A DNA stretch of 36,252 nucleotides from Planctomycetia bacterium. Its GTDB lineage: Bacteria; Planctomycetota; Planctomycetia; Gemmatales; Gemmataceae. The position numbers and the translations under genes were made by a program. The DNA lies in contig SYCV01000248.1 in NCBI GenBank assembly GCA_005786805.1, positions 1-36,252 of the forward strand, in the 5' to 3' direction. Positions 24,605 to 32,335 of the stretch are shown piece after piece; position 1 is the first letter of the stretch; each line of letters opens with the position of its first letter. The notes beneath the pieces are model-generated. The model had not been told where the DNA came from. It worked only from the letters and a program-made list of their open reading frames with translations, and did not search any database.

Positions 24605-25495
24605 TCAAGCGCTGGGAAGATCAAGAACTTTGCGCATGCGGGCCACGATGTCGGTGAGTTCTTTTTCGCCCCCGCCCCCGACTTCGGAAGTCGCCCAGCC
24701 ATCATAGCCTATTTCACCAAGGGCCTTTAAAACCTCGGGCCAATTCTCATCCCCTTCTCCGATGGCGCACCATTGCTTGGTGTTGCTGTAACCTTTGAAG
24801 TCGAATTTGACCATCCTTTTGCCGAGCTTCCGGATCCAATCCGCGCTGCTGACACCATACTTGACCATGTTGGAGCAATCAAAATAAGCAGCTACAAAAG
24901 GACTCTTGAAATCATCGATATATTGGACAAGTTGCTCGGGCTTTGTAATGAAATTGTTCCACACGGTCTCGATGCAGATCTTGACACCAAGTTTTTCGGC
25001 GGTGGGTAAAGCTTTCCTCACTTCAACCTGGGATCGTTCATAGCATTGTTCATAGGTCGCATCCTTGTTGACAACCCCGGGGACCAAAAGCAGGGTGTCA
25101 GCGCCAAAGAACTTGGCATCTTCTATGCCACCGATCAAGGCCTTGAGCCCCTTGGCCCGAATTGCCTCGTCTGGCGAGGATAGGGTGTCGCGCCAGTGGA
25201 CGGAATCAATGACACCATGGATTTTAACGCCTGTCTGCTCTGCTGCTTTTTTAGCCTCTTCCTTGTTCAGGCCGCTTGGGCTATCGACTTCAACGCCTTG
25301 GATCCCAAGCTTTTTCGCGAGGGTTAGTTTTTCGAGGGGAGTGGTGCCTGCTTTGATCATGCTGTACTTTACTGCAAGCCGAAGCACGGGTTTTTTGGCC
25401 GCGGCTTGGACTAAGTTTGATGCCATCAATGAATTTCCAAATGTCAAGGCTGAGGTTGTTGCCAGGGTTTTACCAATGAAGTTTCTGCGGTTCAT
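24605..25495 (-). CDS. Tat-exported sugar phosphate isomerase/epimerase family protein
   Basis: The start is ATG 25493-25495, preceded by GGAG 7 nt away; an in-frame ATG at 25525 lacks such a site. The 296-residue protein opens with a twin-arginine signal (NRRNFIGKTLATTSALTFG) and an AAAK cleavage region. The rest fits the AP-endonuclease-2-like TIM barrel: KLGIQGVEVDSP, GVKIHGVIDSVHW, LLLVPGV, VKICIETVWNN, VAAYFDCSNM and KFDFKGYS. The Glu, His and Asp residues are placed as in xylose-isomerase-like enzymes that use a divalent metal. Exported members are common in planctomycetes and are assumed to handle sugars from polysaccharide breakdown. The substrate is unknown. Confidence 0.88.
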   Translation of the reverse strand: MNRRNFIGKTLATTSALTFGNSLMASNLVQAAAKKPVLRLAVKYSMIKAGTTPLEKLTLAKKLGIQGVEVDSPSGLNKEEAKKAAEQTGVKIHGVIDSVHWRDTLSSPDEAIRAKGLKALIGGIEDAKFFGADTLLLVPGVVNKDATYEQCYERSQVEVRKALPTAEKLGVKICIETVWNNFITKPEQLVQYIDDFKSPFVAAYFDCSNMVKYGVSSADWIRKLGKRMVKFDFKGYSNTKQWCAIGEGDENWPEVLKALGEIGYDGWATSEVGGGGEKELTDIVARMRKVLDLPSA

Positions 25496-25709
25496 GATTT
25501 TCTCCGGGTGGTGGAATATATCCAAGGTTCAAGATTAATCATTTTGAAGGGTCATTGCACAGAAAAAACCATCGGGTCTTCCATTTATAACGCCTGTACC
25601 GGGCGTGCCCGGCCTTGGTTCATCACTAGATCAATTCCTTGTATTGCGATTGCAATCCAAATAAAGCGAAGATGAAACCATTAAGAAAATCCAAAGGAAT
25701 CATGCAATC

Positions 25710-26636
25710 ATGAGATACATCCCTTTCGTCGGCTTGATGGCTGCCCCATTCACCCCATTGAATGAAAAAGGGGACTTGAACCTGGAAATGATCCCCATTC
25801 AGGCAAATCATCTTTTGAAAAATGGTGTCAAGGGTGTGTTTGTGGCGGGCACCACCGGAGAATGCCAGTCTTTGACTTTTCAAGAAAGAATGGATCTTGC
25901 GAAGGCATGGTCCGTTGCCGCAAAAGGCAGGCTTACATTCATGATCCATGTCGGGCATAACAGCGCCCGGGAAGCCCGTGAGCTTGCAAGGCATGCGAGA
26001 TCGGTGGGTGCGGACGCTATATCCTCAGCAGCGCCCTGTTTTTTCAAGCCTTCAGTTCCGGCGGACCTGGTTGAATTCCAGGCCGAGGTGGCGAGCGCCG
26101 CTCCTGAACTACCTTTTTATCATTATCACATCCCTCTATTCACGGGTGTCAATGGGCCGGTGGCACCCTTTTTAAGGATGGCAAGCAAGAAAATACCCAA
26201 CCTTGTTGGTGTAAAATATTCGCATAGTGATCTTTCAGATCTTCTTGAATGCACAATATTAGATGGTGGCAGATTTGAGGTCTTATATGGTTGCGATGAG
26301 ATGTTGCTGGGTGCGATAGCGATGGGTGTTCGTGGTGCGGTGGGTAGCACCTACAACTTTGCCGCCCCTATTTATCTTGAAATGATGGAAGCCTTTGAAA
26401 AGGGTGATGTTGAAAAAACCAGGGTCATGCAGGAAAAGAGCATCGGATTGGTCCGGTTGATCCAGGAGTTTGGTGGAATACCCGGGGGCAAAGGACTAAT
26501 GGGCGCGCTTGGGGTCGAGTGCGGGGCTGTTCGCGCCCCTCTTCACAAGCTGACCAAAGACGAGATTCAAATACTTCGGGATAAATTCATGGTTCTGAGT
26601 TCTATCGGTAAATTATCCAATCCACATACTGTTTGA
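25710..26636 (+). CDS. Dihydrodipicolinate synthase family aldolase, N-acetylneuraminate lyase-like
   Basis: This 308-residue class I aldolase has the family motifs GTTGE, a catalytic Tyr139 (YHYHIPLFTGV), and the Schiff-base Lys169 (LVGVKYSHSDL). GAVGSTYN follows. The HIP-x-x-TGV and GVKYS contexts resemble animal N-acetylneuraminate lyases more than DapA. The likely reaction is therefore cleavage of a sialic acid to a mannosamine and pyruvate. Other 2-keto acid substrates remain possible. The start ATG 25710 is supported by AAAGGA 11 nt upstream; the earlier ATG at 25700 runs into a stop after three codons. It is divergent from the isomerase gene and followed by a convergent toxin gene. Confidence 0.88.
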   Translation: MRYIPFVGLMAAPFTPLNEKGDLNLEMIPIQANHLLKNGVKGVFVAGTTGECQSLTFQERMDLAKAWSVAAKGRLTFMIHVGHNSAREARELARHARSVGADAISSAAPCFFKPSVPADLVEFQAEVASAAPELPFYHYHIPLFTGVNGPVAPFLRMASKKIPNLVGVKYSHSDLSDLLECTILDGGRFEVLYGCDEMLLGAIAMGVRGAVGSTYNFAAPIYLEMMEAFEKGDVEKTRVMQEKSIGLVRLIQEFGGIPGGKGLMGALGVECGAVRAPLHKLTKDEIQILRDKFMVLSSIGKLSNPHTV

Positions 26637-26666
26637 TTGAAGTTTTGGTCATGTGAGACTGGTGAT

Positions 26667-26948
26667 TCAATAGACATCCTCATGTGTTCCAATTGATTGG
26701 AGCAATATGGCGTCTTTTCCTTCATACTGGACGATTTCAAAAATCAGGCGTAAGTCATATCCTAGGCTACAAGCATAAGAACCTTCGAGTTTTCCCTGGA
26801 GTTTATGTGTTTTTAGAGCTGGTAAAAATATATCTTCCTGAAGAGACTCAAACGCTTGTTGAAGCACCTTTTTTGAATCCGGATGTTTTTTAAGAATCTT
26901 CCTGGCAGTGCGAACAAACGAAGGTGATTTTAAAAGGATCCTTCTCAT
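26667..26948 (-). CDS. RelE/ParE superfamily toxin, YafQ-like
   Basis: The small basic protein (93 aa) has the RelE/YafQ-like pattern: SPSFVRTARKILKKHPD at the N-terminus, then THKLQGKLEGSYACSLGYDL, then RLIFEIV and LLQSIGTHEDVY. Related toxins cleave mRNA at the ribosome and are neutralised by the upstream antitoxin. His in THKL and the C-terminal GTHEDVY are typical of the YafQ/StbE branch. Its ATG (26946-26948) overlaps the antitoxin stop by 4 nt (ATGA), implying translational coupling. Confidence 0.85.
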   Translation of the reverse strand: MRRILLKSPSFVRTARKILKKHPDSKKVLQQAFESLQEDIFLPALKTHKLQGKLEGSYACSLGYDLRLIFEIVQYEGKDAILLQSIGTHEDVY

Positions 26949-27160
26949 TCAAATAATTCGCGCGTCAATTGTTCCGGCGTGGTTGGCTGGCATAACCCTG
27001 ATGCGAATTCTTCCCGGGAGCGTTGTTGGTCTTGTGAAATAGCATCCTCTGATTCTTGTGCTAACTTTTGCTTTAACATTAAAATTAATTTTTTTTGTTC
27101 ATCCTTGGATAAGTGATCCGCCGCCTCGAGCACTTGTTGAAATGGTAAATTAAGGCTCAT
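26945..27160 (-). CDS. Cognate antitoxin of the RelE/YafQ-like toxin
   Basis: This is a 71-residue acidic and helical protein. The start is ATG 27158-27160, with AAAGGA 6 nt upstream; an upstream in-frame ATG at 27202 lies inside the promoter-like region and is rejected. The N-terminal half (LPFQQVLEAADHLSKDEQKK) looks like a dimerising or DNA-binding helix pair. The C-terminal part is charged and probably wraps the toxin. The antitoxin family is not recognised by name. The assignment rests on its position, size and 4-nt overlap with the toxin gene. Confidence 0.78.
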   Translation of the reverse strand: MSLNLPFQQVLEAADHLSKDEQKKLILMLKQKLAQESEDAISQDQQRSREEFASGLCQPTTPEQLTRELFE

Positions 27161-27192
27161 GATTATTCCTTTCTCCAAAATCCCTTGATTTA

Positions 27193-27221
27193 AGATTAGC
27201 ATATTTATGGAGATTACCCAA
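27193..27221 (-). promoter_or_regulatory. Putative promoter of the toxin-antitoxin operon
   Basis: Read on the minus strand, TTGGGT (27221-27216) and TAATCT (27198-27193) are 17 bp apart. The expected transcript start is near 27186, about 25 nt before the antitoxin ATG. Match to consensus is fair only. Confidence 0.4.
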
Positions 27222-27368
27222 GGTTGCTCTTATAAATGTCTTAAAATCACTTCGCATGACTTTTTTAACCCCAACTATCCTTCAATTTTCCCTCTGTTTG
27301 CTGGCTTATTTCCGAATCCGGGGTTATCATGATCTTGTGGTGGAATCTTTCTTTCCCATGGGGATGGT

Positions 27369-30314
27369 ATGCCTTTTCTATTGATGATTTACATGATTTC
27401 CTCCCTTGGTGCAGAACCTGCCAAGGTTGATTTCAATCGCGACATCCAGCCGATTTTTAAATCGCATTGTCATAAATGCCATGGCGAGGCCAGCAGTAAA
27501 AACGGCCTCAGGCTTGATCGGAAAGTCGATGCCCTCAAGGGTGGTGATTCAGGCAGGGTGATCATTCCGGGAAAAGCAGATGCCAGTATTCTCTATCGTA
27601 ATGTTTCCACAACCGATAATTCAAATGCCATGCCTCCCAAGGGGCCAAGGCTTTCATCCCAACAATTGGACTTGATCAAGAATTGGATCAACCAGGGAGC
27701 GCAATGGCCGGATGATGGTTCTGAAAAATCGAATGCTCTTTCCTGGTGGTCGCTTCAACCCATGAAAGTCGCATCGCCACCATTGGCCGACCCCTCCTGG
27801 ATAAAAAACCCGATTGATTCCTTTATTTGGGACAAGTTGCAGCAGAGGAAACTAAGGCCTTCAAAGGAAGCTTCTAGGATCGCGCTTTTGCGCAGGGTTT
27901 ATTTTGATGTCATGGGTCTTCCTCCGGAACCATCGGAGATTGAGAATTTCCTCAACGATAAATCCCCCGATGCGTATGAAAAACTGGTCGATCGCTTGTT
28001 GGCTTCGCCCCATTATGGCGAGCGTTGGGCAAGGCATTGGCTTGATGCGGTGCACTTTGGCGAAACCCATGGGTACGACAAGGATAAACTAAGGCCCAAC
28101 GCATGGCCCTACAGGGATTATGTGATTCGTTCGTTCAATGCCGACAAGCCGTATGGCAGGTTTGTCTCAGAGCAACTCGCGGGTGACATGATGTTCCCTG
28201 GTAATCCCGAGGGCATCGAGGCATTGGGTTTCATTGCATCGGGCCCCTGGGATTTCATCGGTCATGCCGAGGTGCCCGAGAGCAAAATCGATGGCAAGGT
28301 GGCGCGTCATCTTGATCGTGATGACATGGTCTCAAATACCGCCAACACTTTTCTCAGCATGACAGTGCAGTGCGCCCAGTGCCATAACCATAAGTTTGAT
28401 CCGATCACGCAGGCTGATTATTACGGGATGCAGGCGGTGTTCGCAGCGCTGGATCGCGCGGATAAACCCTACCATGCCGATCCCACTGTTGCGTCCCTGC
28501 TTGAATCCTTGAAACAGAAAATCAAAGTTCAGGAGTCATCAATCAGGGAGTTCGAGGCGAAGATGCCGGGAAGCAAGGAAGCCGCGGAAATAGATTCGCG
28601 TCTGTCGCAATTGCAAAAGGCATCTGTTGGAAAGAACCCGGCGTTTGGCTACCACAGTGGCATCAGTCCCAGGCAAGTGGCGACCAAGTGGGTCCAGGTT
28701 GAACTTCCGCAATCGCAGCAGATTGATAGGATAGTGCTGCATGCCTGCCATGATGAGTACAACAATATTGGTGCGGGCTTTGGTTTTCCCTTACGCTACC
28801 AAGTTCAAATTAGTGATGAGCCAACTTTCAAAAGACCTGAAATTCTAAATAGTTCAAGTGATGACATAGATCAGGCCAACCCTGGGTTGATTCCCGTTGG
28901 TGTTAATGCGGGGATGAAAAAAGCCAGGTATGTCAGGGTGGTGGCAACCAAGCTTGCCCCCAGGCAGGGCGATTATATTTTTGCACTTGCTGAATTGGAG
29001 GTGTTGGGCGCAAATGGTAAAAACCTCGCACTGAATGCCCCGGTCACAAGCCTTGATTCGATTGAGGCGCCCTCTCGCTGGACTAAAAAGAACCTCACCG
29101 ATGGCATATGGTTTGAAGGTGTGGAAACCAGCAAGAAAGAAATCGCTTCCCTGCAAGAAAAGAAGAATAAGCTACTGAACGAACTTGTTCCTGAAGCCGA
29201 CAAGCTCGCGCTTCAGAATATGAAGGTGCAATTATCCGGATTAAAGGCGCAGCTTGCAAAACTGCCCCAGCCCAAAATGGTTTTTGCAGGTACGGTTCAC
29301 ACGGGCAGCGGGGCTTTTTCGGGTACAGGGGCAACCGGTGGCAAACCTCGTGTCATTCATCTTCTGCAGCGGGGCAACATCGAAAAACCACTTGATGTCG
29401 CCCAGCCCGGTGCAATCACTTCGCTGCCTCATTCTCCCGGGAATTTTTCCCTCCCGGAAAATGCGCCTGAGGGCCTTCGCAGGGTTGCCCTTGCCAATTG
29501 GATTACCCATGATGCAAATCCACTTGTTTGGCGTTCGATTGTGAACAGGGTTTGGCGCTGGCATTTCGGCAGGGGCATTGTCGATACACCCAATGATTTC
29601 GGAAGAATGGGCAAGGAACCTTCCCATCCCGAACTTCTCGACTGGCTTGCATCTGACTTCCGCGATAATGGCCAGTCCTTAAAACGGCTTCATCGCTTGA
29701 TACTCACTAGTGCAACCTATCAGCAATCCTCCGCCAACGATCCTGAGATGGCTTCAAAGGATTCCGACAATGTTTATTACTGGCGTATGAATCGCAGGAA
29801 GCTAGAGGCGGAAGCCATTCGCGATTCTGTCTTGAAGGTTTCGGGTAAGCTTGATGAGACGATGTTCGGGCCCAGCTTCCAGGATTTTGTCATTCAAAAA
29901 CCAGAGCACTCGCCACATTATCAATATCACCTTCATAACCCGGAGGATCCCAAGGCGTTTCGCAGGGCTGTTTATCGTTTCCTTGTTCGATCCCAGCAAC
30001 AACCTTTTATGACAACCCTTGATTGCGCGGATCCATCCTTGCTTGTGGATAAAAGAAACGAGAGCCTATCCGCATTGCAGGCGCTTGTGCTTTTAAATAA
30101 TGGGTTCATGCTGGTGCAATCCAAGGCTTTTGCAGAAAGATTGGAAAGGGACATTCCCAAGGACCAACGCGTTGAACATGCGTTTTTTACAGCCCTAGGG
30201 CGCAAGCCCACCGCTTCTGAACTTGAAACCCTCACAGCTTTGGCCAAACAGCACTCTCTTGCGGATTTGGCCCGTGTGCTTTTCAACCTTAATGAGTTTT
30301 CCTTTGTTGATTAA
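27369..30314 (+). CDS. PSCyt1/DUF1549/DUF1553 domain protein
   Basis: The 981-residue exported protein is of a type strongly expanded in planctomycetes. ATG 27369 is the only possible start, since the frame has a stop at 27330. A short signal-like stretch precedes the PSCyt1 domain, which has a c-type heme motif CHKCH (residues 34-38) in FNRDIQPIFKSHCHKCHG. DUF1549 follows (about 125-345) with a second motif CAQCH near residue 334. A discoidin-like (F5/8 type C) stretch at about 435-560 starts at KWVQVELP. DUF1553 occupies about 700-960 (NPLVWRSIVNRVWRWHFGRG). The family is linked to breakdown of complex polysaccharides but its enzymology is not settled. The DUF1501 gene starts 12 nt downstream. 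Confidence 0.95.
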   Translation: MPFLLMIYMISSLGAEPAKVDFNRDIQPIFKSHCHKCHGEASSKNGLRLDRKVDALKGGDSGRVIIPGKADASILYRNVSTTDNSNAMPPKGPRLSSQQLDLIKNWINQGAQWPDDGSEKSNALSWWSLQPMKVASPPLADPSWIKNPIDSFIWDKLQQRKLRPSKEASRIALLRRVYFDVMGLPPEPSEIENFLNDKSPDAYEKLVDRLLASPHYGERWARHWLDAVHFGETHGYDKDKLRPNAWPYRDYVIRSFNADKPYGRFVSEQLAGDMMFPGNPEGIEALGFIASGPWDFIGHAEVPESKIDGKVARHLDRDDMVSNTANTFLSMTVQCAQCHNHKFDPITQADYYGMQAVFAALDRADKPYHADPTVASLLESLKQKIKVQESSIREFEAKMPGSKEAAEIDSRLSQLQKASVGKNPAFGYHSGISPRQVATKWVQVELPQSQQIDRIVLHACHDEYNNIGAGFGFPLRYQVQISDEPTFKRPEILNSSSDDIDQANPGLIPVGVNAGMKKARYVRVVATKLAPRQGDYIFALAELEVLGANGKNLALNAPVTSLDSIEAPSRWTKKNLTDGIWFEGVETSKKEIASLQEKKNKLLNELVPEADKLALQNMKVQLSGLKAQLAKLPQPKMVFAGTVHTGSGAFSGTGATGGKPRVIHLLQRGNIEKPLDVAQPGAITSLPHSPGNFSLPENAPEGLRRVALANWITHDANPLVWRSIVNRVWRWHFGRGIVDTPNDFGRMGKEPSHPELLDWLASDFRDNGQSLKRLHRLILTSATYQQSSANDPEMASKDSDNVYYWRMNRRKLEAEAIRDSVLKVSGKLDETMFGPSFQDFVIQKPEHSPHYQYHLHNPEDPKAFRRAVYRFLVRSQQQPFMTTLDCADPSLLVDKRNESLSALQALVLLNNGFMLVQSKAFAERLERDIPKDQRVEHAFFTALGRKPTASELETLTALAKQHSLADLARVLFNLNEFSFVD

Positions 30315-30326
30315 ACCGGATGCAAC

Positions 30327-31838
30327 ATGAAGACTGACAAAAATATCTCAAACATTCGCAATCCTGGTCTCAACAGGCGCGAGATGCTTTGGACATCCGG
30401 AGGCGGATTGGGTGGCATCGCCCTGGCGAGCCTTCTGGGAAATCAAACCGCCCATGGGGATTCCCTTGACGAGGGTGGGCTTGGTGGCCTTCGGGGGTTA
30501 CCTCATCATCAGCCAAAGGCGAAGCGGGTGGTCCAGCTTTTCATGGCGGGCGCTGCAAGCCATGTCGACCTTTTCGATTTCAAACCCCAGCTTATCAAGC
30601 AGCATGGCAAAAGTTCCGACTTTGGTGAGAAAGTCGAGGCTTTTCAAAATGGTCTCGGCCCCTGGCTTAAACCCATCTGGGATTTCAAACCCTATGGAAA
30701 ATCAGGGAAGATGCTCAGCGATACCGTCTCGCCCCTGGGTGATGTGGTTGATGAGATCGCCTTTGTTCACAACATGGTGGGCAAGACCGGCATTCACAGC
30801 CAGTCCACTTACCTGCAAGCAACGGGTTTTCAAAACCCCGGGTTTCCAGGCATGGGCTGCTGGGTCAGTTATGGCCTGGGTAGTATGAATCAAAATCTTC
30901 CCACATTCGTGGTGCTTCCGGATCATCGTGGTTTTGCAAGCAACGGCCCCAAGAATTGGGACAGCGCGTTTCTTCCCTCCCAGCATCAGGGAACAATTCT
31001 GAGGCCAGGCGCGCCAAATCCCATCGAGGATCTTTTTCCCGCCCCACAGGGAAACTTTATTTCCAAGGCCAGCGCCAGCGCTTCTTATGACATCCTTGGC
31101 AAACTCAACCGTGAGCACTTGCAATCCAGGGAGGGCGATAGCAGGCTGAACGCCCGTATTCAAAGTTACGAACTCGCCGCGAGAATGCAGCTTGCGGCAC
31201 CCGAGGCCATGGATATTTCCAAAGAGCCCGCATATATCCGCAAGCTTTATGGCCTTGATCATAATGTCCAGACCTTTGATAAGGAAATCAACGCGATTGA
31301 GGAAATTGATCACTTCTCGCGCAAGTGCCTGGTGGCGCGAAGATTGTTGGAGCGGGGCGTGCGCTTCGTGCAGATCTGGTCGGGTTGCGACAATGGTTTT
31401 CCAAGGCGCAACTGGGACAGCCATGAGGATGTTGAGCGCGACCATGGCCCACTCGCGATGGGCATGGCCAGGGGTTCTGCAGCTCTTATTTTGGATCTTA
31501 AACAGCGCGGCCTTCTTGATGATACCATCATTCTCTGGACCACGGAGTTTGGCAGGATGCCCTCGTCACAGGGGGGCAAAGGTCGGGATCATAACCCCTA
31601 TTGCTTCACCAACTGGCTGGCGGGGGGTGGTATCAAGGGTGGCGTTTCTCATGGCCCCAGCGATGACTTCGGATACAAGCCCCAGGATAGAAAAAATCCC
31701 ACCCAGGTATATGATATCCATGCGACTATTTTGCATCTGCTTGGAATTGATCATTCCAAGCTTACCGTGCGAAATAATGGCATCGATCGCAGATTGACCG
31801 ATGTTCATGGAAATGTCATAGAAGATATTCTCGCTTAA
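30327..31838 (+). CDS. DUF1501 domain protein, Tat-exported
   Basis: The 503-residue protein has a twin-arginine signal (Arg17-Arg18 in LNRREMLWTSGGGLGGIALA). DUF1501 is related in fold to alkaline phosphatases and sulfatases. Visible signature segments are VVQLFMAGAASHVDLFDFKP, FVHNMVGKTGIHS, WTTEFGRMPSSQGGKGRDHN and YDIHATILHLLGIDHSKLT. It sits 12 nt after the DUF1549/DUF1553 gene, the usual planctomycete pairing, and the two products probably work together outside the cytoplasm. Substrate and reaction are unknown. There is no clear Shine-Dalgarno, so translation may be coupled to the gene before. Confidence 0.95.
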   Translation: MKTDKNISNIRNPGLNRREMLWTSGGGLGGIALASLLGNQTAHGDSLDEGGLGGLRGLPHHQPKAKRVVQLFMAGAASHVDLFDFKPQLIKQHGKSSDFGEKVEAFQNGLGPWLKPIWDFKPYGKSGKMLSDTVSPLGDVVDEIAFVHNMVGKTGIHSQSTYLQATGFQNPGFPGMGCWVSYGLGSMNQNLPTFVVLPDHRGFASNGPKNWDSAFLPSQHQGTILRPGAPNPIEDLFPAPQGNFISKASASASYDILGKLNREHLQSREGDSRLNARIQSYELAARMQLAAPEAMDISKEPAYIRKLYGLDHNVQTFDKEINAIEEIDHFSRKCLVARRLLERGVRFVQIWSGCDNGFPRRNWDSHEDVERDHGPLAMGMARGSAALILDLKQRGLLDDTIILWTTEFGRMPSSQGGKGRDHNPYCFTNWLAGGGIKGGVSHGPSDDFGYKPQDRKNPTQVYDIHATILHLLGIDHSKLTVRNNGIDRRLTDVHGNVIEDILA

Positions 31839-31871
31839 ATAATCAATCATCCCCTAAATGAGGAAATATTC

Positions 31872-32306
31872 ATGGATCCATTGCAGAAGGTGATCACCAG
31901 TGTTCCCACGGCCAAGGTTCTATCCTTGATGGATGAATTCCGTGAATTCGCCTTCAAGGGAAACTTCATCAATGTCGCGATAGGCGTCGTCATCGGTGGC
32001 GCTTTCAGCAAGGTGGTTGATGCCCTTGTAAAAAGCATCCTCATGCCTTTCGTGAGCCTTTTCACCCCGGTTGAAAAAGGCTACGCGGGCTGGACCTTCG
32101 TTATCAACGGCGTTGAAATCCCCTACGGGGTTTTCCTGGGCGAAGTAATCAACTTCCTCATCGTTGCAGCAGCGATGTTCTTCTTCATCGTCAAATTTCT
32201 CAACTGGATGATGAATGTGAAAAAGGAGGAACCTGCTGTTGTCCCGACCAAGCAGGAAGAGCTTTTGATGGAAATCCGCGATCTCCTGAAGGCAAAATCA
32301 TCCTGA
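31872..32306 (+). CDS. mscL: Large-conductance mechanosensitive channel
   Basis: MscL is the emergency valve of the cytoplasmic membrane, opening at near-lytic tension. The 144 residues show the family pattern: FREFAFKGNFINVAIGVVIG (N-terminal helix and first membrane span) and GGAFSKVVDALVKSILMPFV. A periplasmic loop is followed by the second span, YGVFLGEVINFLIVAAAMFFF, and a charged C-terminal helix (KQEELLMEIRDLLKAK). About 17 residues precede the conserved FREF, slightly longer than in E. coli. ATG 31872 has GAGG 8 nt upstream. It lies 33 bp after DUF1501 and 29 bp before the FAD gene, all on the same strand. Confidence 0.96.
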   Translation: MDPLQKVITSVPTAKVLSLMDEFREFAFKGNFINVAIGVVIGGAFSKVVDALVKSILMPFVSLFTPVEKGYAGWTFVINGVEIPYGVFLGEVINFLIVAAAMFFFIVKFLNWMMNVKKEEPAVVPTKQEELLMEIRDLLKAKSS

Positions 32307-32335
32307 TATTATTTCTCTCCAAAAGGTTTTTCCCC

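Noticed and set aside
25599-25656. Two small inverted repeats (CCGGG/CCCGG and ATTGC/GCAAT) between the divergent isomerase and lyase genes
   Set aside because: Stems are only 5 bp without T-runs; they could be operator half-sites, but there is too little to call.
30702-31445. 247-codon minus-strand ORF antisense to DUF1501
   Set aside because: It is a shadow of a clear DUF1501 gene with no domain of its own.
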